Shown in pieces: positions 1-9,200 of a DNA stretch of 64,000 nt (positions are counted from its first letter, which is position 1; every line of letters starts with the position of its first letter). The stretch spans positions 1-64,000 of the forward strand of contig JAFGQK010000194.1 of NCBI GenBank assembly GCA_016935735.1, read 5' to 3'. Under the pieces are notes generated by a model. That model was not told where the DNA came from and searched no databases. It was given only the letters and a program-made list of their open reading frames with translations. The DNA is from Spirochaetales bacterium. GTDB taxonomy: Bacteria > Spirochaetota > Spirochaetia > SZUA-6 > JAFGRV01. The translations under genes were made by a program, and so were the position numbers.

Positions 1-96
1 AACCGGTTTTCCGGGGTAAATATATTTGAAGGGTGTTTCTAAATCATTGCCCCTATTAGAATTATAAACAGCGCTAAAAGCTCATAACAATTATAA

Positions 97-1200
97 TTAC
101 TGGTCATCTTCCTCCCCGACTTCTTCCACCATTACCCCGCTGTTTTCATCCTTTTCTATTATATACCGGTTTTCTTCGCTATCCAGGATATACACAATAA
201 TCTCGGTTCCTGATTTTACCCTGTAAGGAAACGAGATTTTTCCACCCTCATGTTTCATGGAAAGGAGTTCCGTTATTTCACCCTGGTACTGGCTTACGAT
301 AGTAACATCCACCGGGATCGGATACTTTTCCACTATATATTGAAAAATATCAAATATCTCATCTTCGGCAAGCTTCAAAACAGGTGTAATGGTAAGCCTT
401 ACCGGTACAAGAGGGGTAATCTCCTCGTCCGGTTCCGGGTTCTGGGCTATAACAATACCTTCCCGGACATTATCCTTTGCCTCACCTACCTCGAAGGTAA
501 AAGGGATATTTCCGAATGAAAGCATTTTTATTACATCCTGATACGATCTCCCGATATACTTTGCTGACCGCTTTTCCTGGCCTTTTGGCCCCTTGCTTAC
601 TACAAGATTGATATATGTCACCCTGTTTTCGTATATCGGCGTATCTGCTTTCGGGCTTTGATCCAGGATGGTGCCCTGCGGCGACTCATCAAACTGGTAA
701 ATGACTGGTTCCCTGATCTCTATAAGTGCTTTTTCATCCGATGCAAATTTACTCCGCAATTCATACCTGAGCCAGCCAAGGGTTTTGCCCCTGTAATCTT
801 CTATCTTATTTATAACAGGACCCTTGCTTACCACGAGTGTAATATATCTCCCTGCTTTTACCACTGCCCCGGGTCTTGGTTTCTGATCGATAACAATTCC
901 CCGCGCAAACTTTGATGAATGCTTTTCCTGTATTCGTACATCAAGATATTTTTCCTGGAGTTTAAGAATCGCATCAAGAATATCTATTTTCGTCACCTCT
1001 GTAGTGGTGACATTCGGGACTTTGATTTCTTCACTTCCCTTTATATTGGTAAAAAAAACAATAAAGACAACAAGAATCATCGTTCCAAAAAGACCGAGAA
1101 TCAAAAAGAGTGTAATCTTAAAATAACGGGTATCCGGATCATCTGTCCTGTTCGGAAAAAAATCCTTTATTTTATTTATTATCTTTATCATGTCAATCAT
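97..1200 (-). CDS. Membrane-anchored PASTA-domain protein
   Basis: The protein has a short basic cytoplasmic N-terminus, one membrane segment at about residues 27-48, and then a periplasmic part with three PASTA repeats (each with a conserved 'P.V...' strand, a central helix and a final 'V..SKGP'-like strand). A last, divergent domain and an acidic tail end the protein. PASTA domains bind peptidoglycan or muropeptides; no kinase domain is present, so an envelope-scaffold role is inferred. I chose the ATG at 1200 because GGAGAGA lies 5 nt upstream; it overlaps the fmt stop by 8 nt. An upstream in-frame ATG at 1212 lacks a ribosome site. It is the third gene of a def-fmt-PASTA operon. Confidence 0.85.
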   Translation of the reverse strand: MIDMIKIINKIKDFFPNRTDDPDTRYFKITLFLILGLFGTMILVVFIVFFTNIKGSEEIKVPNVTTTEVTKIDILDAILKLQEKYLDVRIQEKHSSKFARGIVIDQKPRPGAVVKAGRYITLVVSKGPVINKIEDYRGKTLGWLRYELRSKFASDEKALIEIREPVIYQFDESPQGTILDQSPKADTPIYENRVTYINLVVSKGPKGQEKRSAKYIGRSYQDVIKMLSFGNIPFTFEVGEAKDNVREGIVIAQNPEPDEEITPLVPVRLTITPVLKLAEDEIFDIFQYIVEKYPIPVDVTIVSQYQGEITELLSMKHEGGKISFPYRVKSGTEIIVYILDSEENRYIIEKDENSGVMVEEVGEEDDQ

Positions 1201-2140
1201 ATCTCTCTCCAAGCCGGCTATTAATGATATCTTTATGTCCGTTCAGGAAATCCTTAAAATCCATTTCCCGTTTTGTCTGTAATTTTAATCGTGATATACA
1301 GAGGATTCCGTCCCCGGTCCGGACAAGAATACCGTGGTTTTCATCTACTCCTGTCACCATACCGGGCTTAGCATCCGGTTTTTCAGGAATTGTGTCAATC
1401 ACCGAAGCCCTGGTAATAACAAGAAGTAATTCTCTGAATGTCGTATATGCCCGGGGCCAGGGGAAATAAGCCCTTACCTTGCGTTCATTGATAACAGCAC
1501 TCTCGTTCCAATCTATTTTTCCCTGCTCCTTTTTTATAAGCTTGCAATACGTAGCGGCATTTTCATCCTGGATGGTCTCCGCGATTGTATTATTCGAAAA
1601 AAAAGTTAGAACCTTCTGGACAGACACTGCACTCAATTCAGAAAGAATCCCTGTAAGGCCGAGGGTTGTCGCATCTGGCGGGACCGGGGTGCGAACCTGT
1701 AAAAGAATATTTCCCCTGTCCATTTGCAGCGCAAGTCTCTGTATTGTAACACCGGTTTCTGCATCCCCGGCAAGAAGAACAGCAGGAATAGGTGATGGTC
1801 CGCGGAACCGGGGCAGCAGGGAAGGATGAATATTGATGCCCCCCATTGGAAAAAGAGAGATAAAATTCTCCTTAAATATCTTTCCATATGCTGCGACCAC
1901 CAGGATATCAGGTTTGAGTTTTTTTATCTCATCAATCTCCTGATTATCCAGTTTCACCGGGTCGAATACCTTTAAATGAAGCGAAAGTGCTTTCTGTTTC
2001 ACCATGCATGGAATAATCTTTCTTCCCCTTCCAGATTCCTTATCCGGGGCAGTGAGTACCCCGCACACATCAAAGTGCCGGTGTATCAATTCAAGGGAAG
2101 GAACGGCAAATTGTGGTGAACCTGCAAATAGAATACGCAT
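1193..2140 (-). CDS. fmt: Methionyl-tRNA formyltransferase
   Basis: Transfers the formyl group of 10-formyl-THF to initiator Met-tRNA. The N-terminal Rossmann-like formyltransferase domain starts with MRILFAGSPQFAVPSL and carries the catalytic Asn-x-His in INIHPSLLPRFRGPSPI; the conserved Asp follows in TGVTIQ..MD. The C-terminal half is the tRNA-binding OB-like domain. The length of 315 aa is normal. The ATG at 2140 overlaps the def stop as TGATG, which implies translational coupling; a TTG one codon upstream is also in frame but is less likely. It is paired functionally with def, which removes the same formyl group. Confidence 0.97.
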   Translation of the reverse strand: MRILFAGSPQFAVPSLELIHRHFDVCGVLTAPDKESGRGRKIIPCMVKQKALSLHLKVFDPVKLDNQEIDEIKKLKPDILVVAAYGKIFKENFISLFPMGGINIHPSLLPRFRGPSPIPAVLLAGDAETGVTIQRLALQMDRGNILLQVRTPVPPDATTLGLTGILSELSAVSVQKVLTFFSNNTIAETIQDENAATYCKLIKKEQGKIDWNESAVINERKVRAYFPWPRAYTTFRELLLVITRASVIDTIPEKPDAKPGMVTGVDENHGILVRTGDGILCISRLKLQTKREMDFKDFLNGHKDIINSRLGERYD

Positions 2141-2628
2141 CAATGTTTGTTTTTCCTGTTGTAAAGATTGATAAGTTTTTGTTTTTTATCCGGATGCAGA
2201 CGGTCGATAAAGAGAATACCGTTTATATGGTCGAATTCATGCTGAATAACCCGGGCTAACAGACCCTCTGCCTGGATAATAAAATGTTTCCCTTTCACAT
2301 CCCATGCCTGAATCTTCACATGAGCTGGTCTTGTAATGTCAGCGTTAATCCCCGGAACGCTTAAACACCCTTCTTCGTAATCAACCAGATCGAGGGAAGT
2401 CTCGATTATTTCGGGATTTATGAATACCCGGGGTTTATCCTTTGGAATAGAAGTAATAAATAGTTGTCTTAAATCACCGATCTGAACAGAAGCAAGGCCA
2501 ATACCTTTTGAATATGCCATAATTTCAAACATGGAAGAAATATCTTCTTCCATTTTTTTACTAAAATCCGTGATAATACTCGATTTTTGCTGTAAAAGCT
2601 CGTTACCAAGCGTAATAATGTGACTCAT
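2140..2628 (-). CDS. def: Peptide deformylase
   Basis: Removes the N-formyl group from nascent proteins and is a metal enzyme. All three motifs are visible: GIGLASVQIG (motif 1), EGCLSVPG with the metal-binding Cys (motif 2), and QHEFDHINGILF with the HExxH metal ligands (motif 3). The length of 162 aa is typical. It is the first gene of the def-fmt-PASTA operon. There is no Shine-Dalgarno sequence before the ATG, and the predicted -10 box ends only 11 nt upstream, so the mRNA should start about 5 nt before the ATG (near-leaderless). Confidence 0.97.
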   Translation of the reverse strand: MSHIITLGNELLQQKSSIITDFSKKMEEDISSMFEIMAYSKGIGLASVQIGDLRQLFITSIPKDKPRVFINPEIIETSLDLVDYEEGCLSVPGINADITRPAHVKIQAWDVKGKHFIIQAEGLLARVIQHEFDHINGILFIDRLHPDKKQKLINLYNRKNKH

Positions 2629-2639
2629 ACTATGATAAA

Positions 2640-2668
2640 AGTGTACATAAAGTTGAAAAAGAAGTCAA
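2640..2668 (-). promoter_or_regulatory. Predicted sigma70 promoter of def-fmt-PASTA operon
   Basis: On the minus strand TTGACT (2668-2663), a 17-nt spacer and TACACT (2645-2640). The expected start site is near 2633, about 5 nt before the def ATG. Confidence 0.55.
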
Positions 2669-2789
2669 CTATACAGCGTAAAGCTATAAAAGATATTTTA
2701 TAAAGATTCTTCCTTAAATATGGCGTAAATTCTATTCTATCCTTCTTTTTTCCCAATAATATTATTGAGCTTTTTTAAAAAAAAACAGG

Positions 2790-2818
2790 TTGCATTCTCA
2801 ATTGAAAATTATTATAAT
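2790..2818 (+). promoter_or_regulatory. Predicted sigma70 promoter of the zinc-ribbon gene
   Basis: TTGCAT (2790-2795), a 17-nt spacer and TATAAT (2813-2818), in an A+T-rich gap. The leader to the ATG at 2872 is about 47 nt and has GGTAGGGAG just before the start. Confidence 0.55.
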
Positions 2819-2871
2819 TTTAGCAAAGTACGATGTATTTTAAAAAAGAGAGGGTCTAAAGGTAGGGAGCT

Positions 2872-3159
2872 ATGGAACCAACAACAGTTTCAATAAAACA
2901 ACTTCAAAAAATAGTTGATGATTTTAAACAGGGGCTCGAATCTGCGATCGGAATTTATCTCTATAAAGATCTGCGAATACAGATAAGCAAATACAAGGCA
3001 TCCGGGGCAGAAAGATTCGCCAGACTTTACAGAAACCGGCGGGAGAAAGGTCTTTGTGTTATTTGTGCACAAAAAGTAAGTGACAAAAATCCCCGTACAG
3101 GCAAGCTTTACCGGTTATGCAAAGAACATCGGGAAAAAATCGACCGGAAATCTTCCTGA
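2872..3159 (+). CDS. Small protein with C-terminal zinc-ribbon-like motif
   Basis: The 95-residue protein has a helical N-terminal half with many basic residues and a C-terminal CVIC(x)n-C-K-E-H pattern (CxxC at about 60-63, Cys-x3-His near 83-87), which would bind one zinc. No enzyme domain is recognisable. It stands alone between the def operon and the type II secretion operon, behind its own promoter, with GGGAG 3 nt before the ATG. The small basic zinc-ribbon design suggests nucleic-acid or ribosome binding, but that is inference only. Confidence 0.65.
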   Translation: MEPTTVSIKQLQKIVDDFKQGLESAIGIYLYKDLRIQISKYKASGAERFARLYRNRREKGLCVICAQKVSDKNPRTGKLYRLCKEHREKIDRKSS

Positions 3160-3253
3160 ATAAGAAGCTTTGATTAATCAATTTACCACTTTATTCCTGT
3201 AATGTACATATACTCTGTAATCTTTTTAAAATAGATAAATTATTATGAAAAAC

Positions 3254-3280
3254 TTGACTTTTCATGCTATTAGGTATAAC
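3254..3280 (+). promoter_or_regulatory. Possible promoter of the type II secretion operon
   Basis: TTGACT (3254-3259) and TATAAC (3275-3280), separated by 15 nt, which is shorter than ideal. It is the only good candidate in the 198-nt gap before the first gsp gene. Confidence 0.35.
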
Positions 3281-3357
3281 CTTAAATTAGAGAATAACAA
3301 AATTTCAGGAGTTTATTACTGGATCCGGGATTAAAAAAATGGATAAATTTTCTGGTT

Positions 3358-3789
3358 ATGACAGGATTTTTACTTCCCATTGTGATTCATGATATACGGA
3401 AAAAGAGAATTCCGGATATCTATACTTTTCCCGGTTGTGCATCTCTTTTCCTTTTACAGGTTCTTTTTTTTCATAACTACCTGATATTTATAGATGCAGC
3501 AGCCGGTTATGGATTCATATGGCTTGTCTGGTTTTTTACCGGCGGCAAGATTGGAAGAGGAGATGCGAAATTGTCTGCCCTCATAGCTACGGGCCTGGGG
3601 CTGGTGGGATGGGTAATAGCTCTTTTCTGGGCTTCTTTTACCGGGTTAATAACCGGGGTTATTCTCATAAAAATGAAAAAATTAAAAATAAAGGAGGAAA
3701 TCCCTTTTGCACCGTTTCTGGCAGCAGGAGGTGTGATTTCATTTATAACAAAAGACTTAGTGATGAGGTTATATTATGTTTTTCAATAA
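3358..3789 (+). CDS. Prepilin peptidase (A24 family, short form)
   Basis: An inner-membrane aspartyl protease that cleaves the leader of type II secretion pseudopilins. The first catalytic Asp is in IHDIRKKRIPD and the second in the GRGD motif (GKIGRGDAKLSAL), with several membrane segments. The N-terminal methyltransferase domain of full-length GspO/PilD, including its four-Cys motif, is absent, so N-methylation of pseudopilins needs another enzyme or does not occur. The start is doubtful: the ATG at 3358 leaves only 12 residues before the first helix's Asp and has no ribosome site. The same frame is open upstream, and AGGAG (3307-3311) sits 7 nt before an in-frame CTG at 3319, which would complete the first membrane segment. 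First gene of the gsp operon. Confidence 0.85.
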   Translation: MTGFLLPIVIHDIRKKRIPDIYTFPGCASLFLLQVLFFHNYLIFIDAAAGYGFIWLVWFFTGGKIGRGDAKLSALIATGLGLVGWVIALFWASFTGLITGVILIKMKKLKIKEEIPFAPFLAAGGVISFITKDLVMRLYYVFQ

Positions 3790-6007
3790 GACCAGTATAA
3801 AAAGAACAATAAAATTCCTCGCTTTCATTATTCTTCTTTTCATGACACAGGTACTTTATGCAAAGAAAATAGAGAAATTGGAATTTTACGAACAGCCCAT
3901 TTCAGACATTCTTCTTTCCCTGGCAGGGATAGGCGGGGTTTCCATTGTCCCGGATGAAACAGTTCATGGGAATGCATCCTTTGTATTTATCGATATTGAG
4001 TTTGAAGATGGACTAAGAATATTCTTAAATACATATAATTTATATCTTAAGGTAGAAAATGGGATCTACTATGTTTCAAAAATCCGGGCAGATTATAATG
4101 CAGCCCTGGATATTATAACAGCCTTTGATGCAGAGGATGTAAATCTGTATCTTTTAGTCGAAGCCCTGGCAAAAGCGATTAATAAAACCATTTTAAAGGA
4201 TCCCCTTCCCACATTAACCCTCTCTATTCACCAGAAAAACATTAAAGTAAAAGAGCTTCTTGAAATTTTTATTGCCCAGGCAACCCAGTATAAACTTGTT
4301 GTATACCCTTCTTATTACCATATTCAATTAATACCAACCCCAACCCCGCTAGCGGATACCGGAACCCCGGCGCCTGACCGGAAGGGGCAATTCTTTCAAA
4401 GGGAAGGATCTTTATATAGTATTCAACAGGAAAGAAAACGCTTTAAAGAACTTCTGGAAGAGCTTTTCAGATTGGAAGGGGCAGAATATCAACTTCTTCT
4501 TCAGAGAGACATTTTAATTGACTCATGGTTAAGGTTTTATAATAGGCCCTTTGAAGAAATGCTTAGACTTCTCTGTGAACAGGGGAATGCGGATTTTAAA
4601 AAAATAAATGATGTTTACTATATTTTCGAGATTGCCCAGCGGGATATTTTGAAAAAATTGAAAGATACAATTGTCATTCCTTTACGGTATATAACTGCCC
4701 AGGATCTTCAGCGCCTTCTTCCGCCGGATCTGGGATCAAGTAAATTTTACAGGATCGATATCAATAGTAACCTTATTATTTTAAACGGGAGTCTGGACGA
4801 GATTATGTCCATCGCAGACTTTATTGAAATGCTCGATAAACCTCTTGCCACCACCGTGTATTACCGGTATGATCTGAAGTTTTTAAAAGCAGCCAATTTC
4901 CAGGCATTACTCCCGGATGACTATAAATTCCTGAAAGTAGTACAGATTCCTGATTCAAATGCAGTGGTAATTCCCCTTACCCCTGAACGGAAGGGGTTCC
5001 TCGATGAATATGTTTCGATTCTGGATCAACCCCTCCCCTCTTCCGAAATACATCTAAAGTATATAAAAGCAGAAGACCTGGTAAAGAGTTTGCCTCCTTC
5101 CGTAAAAAAAGAAGATATTGTGGAAACTCAAGACCCGTCAATTATATTCTTAAAAGGTCCCCCGGAAAAACAGGAAGAGTTCAAACGGGAACTTTCCATT
5201 ATTGATCAACCATCACCACAGATTGTCTATCATATCCTTGCTATCTCTTATTCCGAATCAGAGACAATGAACTGGCAGCAGACAGATAATCCCTTTACGT
5301 TCAGCGATTCTGCCGCGGTAAACAGTGTCTTTTCCGGGAATATCAGCAACCTGCTTTCCATTAACTTTGATATACCGACTATACTCGGGTATCACCTTGC
5401 AGCAAACCTTAATCTGTCTTTGAATACAAACGATACGGAAATTCTCACTGATACCACCCTTTATGCCCTGTCCGGTGAAAAGGTGAGTTTTAATGATACA
5501 GAGGTATTCAGGTATTCCGTGGGGGTAACGGATACTACCACCTCCGGTGAATCGACAACAGTAGCCGGACCAACAGAATCAATTGATACAGGGTTTACCC
5601 TGTCGATCGAAGGTTGGGCTTCCGGGGACGGGATGATTACGATGGGGGTAGAAGTTATGATTTCAAGCCAGGGGACTTCAACAATTGATGTCTCGGGAGG
5701 AAATCTTGGGAATACCTATGAAAAAACGATTAATACGAAATCCAGGACTGAATCGGGAAAACCGATAAAGATCGGTGGTCTTATCCGGGAAAATACAAAA
5801 ACAAACATTGATAAAATTCCGTTATTGGGTGATATCCCATTCGTGGGTTTTCTTTTTCAGAAGAAAACAGAAAACAAAACAAGGAGTGAGATCGTCGTTT
5901 ATATTTTGCCCCATATCATGATGTCAGAAGAAGAAAAAGCCGATACCGACAGGCGTCTAAAACGGCTTTATTCCAAATACCTTAGTAAAACGAGGGAAGG
6001 AACATAA
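3776..6007 (+). CDS. gspD: Type II secretion system secretin
   Basis: Outer-membrane secretin that forms the exit channel. A signal peptide (residues 1-28, ending LYAKK) is followed by an N0/STN-like domain, several N-domains with the repeated pattern 'IPLRYITAQDL...LP', 'YDLKFLKAANFQALLP' and 'IHLKYIKAEDLVKSLP', and the C-terminal secretin domain. The secretin signature is visible as KPIKIGGLIRENTK...KIPLLGDIPFVGFLF followed by SEIVVYILPHI. A short Pro/Thr segment at about 190-200 may be a linker. The start overlaps the prepilin peptidase by 14 nt, and GAGG lies 7 nt upstream. The length of 743 aa is within the GspD range. Confidence 0.95.
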   Translation: MFFNKTSIKRTIKFLAFIILLFMTQVLYAKKIEKLEFYEQPISDILLSLAGIGGVSIVPDETVHGNASFVFIDIEFEDGLRIFLNTYNLYLKVENGIYYVSKIRADYNAALDIITAFDAEDVNLYLLVEALAKAINKTILKDPLPTLTLSIHQKNIKVKELLEIFIAQATQYKLVVYPSYYHIQLIPTPTPLADTGTPAPDRKGQFFQREGSLYSIQQERKRFKELLEELFRLEGAEYQLLLQRDILIDSWLRFYNRPFEEMLRLLCEQGNADFKKINDVYYIFEIAQRDILKKLKDTIVIPLRYITAQDLQRLLPPDLGSSKFYRIDINSNLIILNGSLDEIMSIADFIEMLDKPLATTVYYRYDLKFLKAANFQALLPDDYKFLKVVQIPDSNAVVIPLTPERKGFLDEYVSILDQPLPSSEIHLKYIKAEDLVKSLPPSVKKEDIVETQDPSIIFLKGPPEKQEEFKRELSIIDQPSPQIVYHILAISYSESETMNWQQTDNPFTFSDSAAVNSVFSGNISNLLSINFDIPTILGYHLAANLNLSLNTNDTEILTDTTLYALSGEKVSFNDTEVFRYSVGVTDTTTSGESTTVAGPTESIDTGFTLSIEGWASGDGMITMGVEVMISSQGTSTIDVSGGNLGNTYEKTINTKSRTESGKPIKIGGLIRENTKTNIDKIPLLGDIPFVGFLFQKKTENKTRSEIVVYILPHIMMSEEEKADTDRRLKRLYSKYLSKTREGT

Positions 6008-6009
6008 AA

Positions 6010-7521
6010 ATGGAAGTTATCGATGATTTTGTCCATGATCTTCCAATGGTCCAGGTTTCCCTCTCGGACTTTAAACCCCTTCCGGAGGGAGACCGGCAGT
6101 ATCCACTGGAATACATAGAAAACAATGGAGTTATCCGGCTAAAAGAGGATGACGATATGGTGTTCGTGGGTGTTGTGGATACGAAAAATTATACCCTGCT
6201 GGAAAATCTTAAGAATTTCCATAAAAAGCGGATTATTTTCTGTGCCCTGGATAAGAATGATTTCTCTGCTTACTTAAGCGAGAGGCTGGCTGCCTCGAGT
6301 ATGGACGAAGAAGGCGCTGAAAAACCGGAAAATGAAAAAATACTTTTAGACAAATTAGCCAATGATGCACCGATCGTTATGCTGGTCAACAGTATTATGA
6401 TAGAGGCAATCAGAAAAGGTGCATCGGATATTCATATAGAAGGATTTGATGATGAGGTGTATGTCCGGTACCGGATAGACGGACACCTCAAAACTGTTTC
6501 TAAAATAGATAAAGACAGGTTCGCAGCAGTAGCTTCCAGACTCAAGATTATGTCGAACCTCAATATCATGGAAAAACGCCTTCCGCAGGATGGGAGAATT
6601 TCCGTGCATCTTGGAGATGATGAGATCGATCTGCGTGTTTCAATTATACCTATTGCTAATGGAGAATCTTTAGTTTTAAGGCTTTTTAATAAAAAACGGA
6701 CACTCCTGAAACTCGGGGAAACAGGGCTGTCAGAAGAACAGCTTGCCGAATTCAGGCATAAATGCAATACACCAAATGGGCTTCTTCTTGTCACAGGACC
6801 CACCGGGAGTGGAAAAACCACGACACTCAGTGCAGTACTCCAGGAACTGAACTCGGAACATGTGAAGATTATTACTATTGAAGATCCTATTGAATATGTA
6901 ACAAAGGGAATCAACCAGATACAGACAAACGAACGTATCGGGCTTACCTTTGATTCCATACTCAGGCGCGTCCTGAGACAGGATCCGAATATCGTTATGG
7001 TCGGCGAGATACGTGATTCGGAAACAGCCGAACTTTCTATCAGGGCTGCACTTACCGGACACCTCGTTTTTTCCACTCTTCATACAAATGATTCCGTATC
7101 GGTTATCACCCGCTTAAGGAATATGGGGATCGAGCCGTATCTTCTGGCTGCTGTCTTAAGAGGTTCACTTGCCCAGAGGCTTGTAAGGCAAATATGTTCA
7201 CACTGCAGGGAACAGGTCAAACCGTCGCCTGCAGAAATAGGTCTCCTGAACAGGTTTAAAATTCCTGCGAAAACGCCGATTTTCGAAGGAAAAGGTTGTG
7301 AAGAATGTAACGGAACCGGCTATAAAGGCCGGCTTGGCGTATTTGAATATTTCTCCGTCAATCCCGAAGTGGAGGAAATGATTATAAAGGGAGTAAAGGA
7401 TTCCTTAATAAAAGAGTATCTTGTATCCCGGGGCATGAAGACCCTTCTTGCAGACGGGATTGATAAGATTATTAATGGAGTTACAACAATTTCTGAAGTA
7501 GAAAGGGCTGTTTCAGGATAA
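6010..7521 (+). CDS. gspE: Type II secretion ATPase
   Basis: Cytoplasmic hexameric ATPase that powers pseudopilus assembly. The order is an N-terminal GspL-binding region, then 'GASDIHIE...YVRYRIDG', Walker A GPTGSGKTT (263-271), an Asp box (ITIEDPIEY), Walker B with VGEIRDSETAE, and a His box HLVFSTLHTND. The C-terminal tetracysteine zinc site is CSHC ... GCEEC. The length is normal (503 aa). It starts 2 nt after gspD and its TAA overlaps the gspF ATG, so the genes are translationally coupled. Confidence 0.97.
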   Translation: MEVIDDFVHDLPMVQVSLSDFKPLPEGDRQYPLEYIENNGVIRLKEDDDMVFVGVVDTKNYTLLENLKNFHKKRIIFCALDKNDFSAYLSERLAASSMDEEGAEKPENEKILLDKLANDAPIVMLVNSIMIEAIRKGASDIHIEGFDDEVYVRYRIDGHLKTVSKIDKDRFAAVASRLKIMSNLNIMEKRLPQDGRISVHLGDDEIDLRVSIIPIANGESLVLRLFNKKRTLLKLGETGLSEEQLAEFRHKCNTPNGLLLVTGPTGSGKTTTLSAVLQELNSEHVKIITIEDPIEYVTKGINQIQTNERIGLTFDSILRRVLRQDPNIVMVGEIRDSETAELSIRAALTGHLVFSTLHTNDSVSVITRLRNMGIEPYLLAAVLRGSLAQRLVRQICSHCREQVKPSPAEIGLLNRFKIPAKTPIFEGKGCEECNGTGYKGRLGVFEYFSVNPEVEEMIIKGVKDSLIKEYLVSRGMKTLLADGIDKIINGVTTISEVERAVSG

Positions 7522-8729
7522 TGCCAATTTATATATGTAAAGTCGTTGACAACAGCGGAAAAACAAAGGAAATAACAAAAGAAGCACAAAGCCAGGATGC
7601 ACTCATCCTCGAACTTACCCAGTTGAAATATTCTCCAATAAAAATACATGAAGTAAAATCCCGGGAAGAATCGGTAAAAACAGGCAAGCGTTTTTCCCGT
7701 GCAGCTATTATTGAGTTTACAGAAACCCTCTCTCTTCTTCTTACATCCGGGCTCTCCTTGAAAGATGCCCTGGAAGTGGTCAGGACTATTTTTGCAAAAG
7801 GGCCGGTAAATAAACTTACCAACACACTTATCGAAAAGATAAAAAAGGGCGATTCATTTTACCAGGCACTGGAAAAATACAATACCAGCTTCCCTCCCCT
7901 TTACCGGGGGCTTGTTAAAATCGGGCAAAAGATCGGATCTTTGGAAAATATATTTGAAAGACTTTCAGGGTATTTAAGGCAGAGTAAACAGATACAGGAT
8001 AAACTCATGAGTGCCCTGTCAAACCCGCTTCTTACAATCGGTTTTGCAGTACTCTGTGTAGTGGGCATGGCTATTTTTATCTTTCCCCGCATTAAAAGCA
8101 TTTTCGAACAACTCCAGGCGGATGTAAGCAGTCAAATTCAATCTTCCATGGCCATGGTGAATGCCTTTTTTGTTTTCGGGAGTATTTTTTTAATTACTGT
8201 TATTTCCTTTGTTATTGCAGTGTACTTTATCCGAAGAAGTGAAGGCAGTCTGAGAAAACAGCTTGATAAATTTCTTTTAAAAATACCTATTATTGGGAAA
8301 GTTATCTATCTCCAGGAAAGTCTTAATTTTCTCTTTGCCATGGAGACCCTTACCGGAAGCGGGTTTGCTGTCGAGGATGCCCTGCCGGAAGCGGGAAAAG
8401 TTCTGGGCAACATGGCCCTTGCTTCAGGTGTTGATGCAATCCGGAAACGTGTTATAAAAGGGGAGCACCTTTCTAATGCATTCTTAAAAGACCCTTATTT
8501 TGAAGATCGGATAGGCCGGTGGATGTCTATTGGCGAACGCTCCGGTAAGGTGGAAAAGGTATTCGAGCAATTAAGACGCTATTACCAGGAAGAACTGGAT
8601 AAATGGTCAACACGGTTTATGGGAATAGTTGAACCTGCATTAACGATTTTTGTCGGGGTAATAGTGATGGTATTTATTCTTGTATTCTTCGTGCCGATTT
8701 TCTCAATATATCAAGCCATACAATATTAA
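7521..8729 (+). CDS. gspF: Type II secretion inner-membrane platform protein
   Basis: Polytopic inner-membrane protein of the GspF/PilC family that couples the ATPase to the pseudopilus. Two homologous cytoplasmic T2SF domains (about 70-190 and 275-395) are each followed by membrane helices, with three hydrophobic stretches near 170, 215 and 380. Family-like segments include FTETLSLLLTSGLSLKDAL and GERSGKVEKVFEQLRRYY. An overlap of one base with gspE (TAATG) indicates coupling. The length of 402 aa is standard. Confidence 0.95.
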   Translation: MPIYICKVVDNSGKTKEITKEAQSQDALILELTQLKYSPIKIHEVKSREESVKTGKRFSRAAIIEFTETLSLLLTSGLSLKDALEVVRTIFAKGPVNKLTNTLIEKIKKGDSFYQALEKYNTSFPPLYRGLVKIGQKIGSLENIFERLSGYLRQSKQIQDKLMSALSNPLLTIGFAVLCVVGMAIFIFPRIKSIFEQLQADVSSQIQSSMAMVNAFFVFGSIFLITVISFVIAVYFIRRSEGSLRKQLDKFLLKIPIIGKVIYLQESLNFLFAMETLTGSGFAVEDALPEAGKVLGNMALASGVDAIRKRVIKGEHLSNAFLKDPYFEDRIGRWMSIGERSGKVEKVFEQLRRYYQEELDKWSTRFMGIVEPALTIFVGVIVMVFILVFFVPIFSIYQAIQY

Positions 8730-8744
8730 TTTTGGAGGTAATGT

Positions 8745-9200
8745 ATGCAAAGAAAAAGATCAAAAAGACATCCCTCTTTACTGGTAACGGGATGCAGGCG
8801 GAAATGGTTGCAATGCAAAAAAACAAATGGTGAATCCGGGGCAACATTTATGGAAGTGCTTGTCACTATAGCAATTATTATGATTCTTATGACCACCATT
8901 GGTCTTGCCGTTGCGCCATTTATATTCAGGGGGCAGGATGTTGCTGCAAGAACAAATATCAAAACAATAGAAACAGCCTTAACTGCTTATTACGCCCAAA
9001 ACTTTGATTATCCCGAAGATTCTGACTGGAAAAGTGCCGTTCAACCATATATCCAGGGTGGGAAGATACCCCAGGACCCATGGAAAAACGATTATGTCTA
9101 TGTGAAACCAGGTCCCGATGGTTCGGAATATGGAATCAGTTCAGCCGGAAAGGACGGGATACCGGGTAATGAAGATGATATCAATTCCTGGGAAATGTAA
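8745..9200 (+). CDS. gspG: Major type II pseudopilin
   Basis: Major pseudopilin. A long, basic leader of 32 residues precedes the cleavage site ESG/ATFMEVLVTIAIIM, with Glu at +5 and a long hydrophobic helix. The C-terminus keeps the GspG calcium-binding type pattern (DPWKNDYVYVKPG ... DGIPGNEDDINSW). The leader is unusually long for the family (typically 6-10 residues). The ATG at 8745 is preceded by GGAGGT with 5 nt spacing; an out-of-frame ATG at 8741 is too close to it. Confidence 0.95.
   Translation: MQRKRSKRHPSLLVTGCRRKWLQCKKTNGESGATFMEVLVTIAIIMILMTTIGLAVAPFIFRGQDVAARTNIKTIETALTAYYAQNFDYPEDSDWKSAVQPYIQGGKIPQDPWKNDYVYVKPGPDGSEYGISSAGKDGIPGNEDDINSWEM

Noticed and set aside
6432-7083. Long ORFs opposite gspE
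   Set aside because: Shadow frames of a well-supported gene; no domain, no ribosome site.
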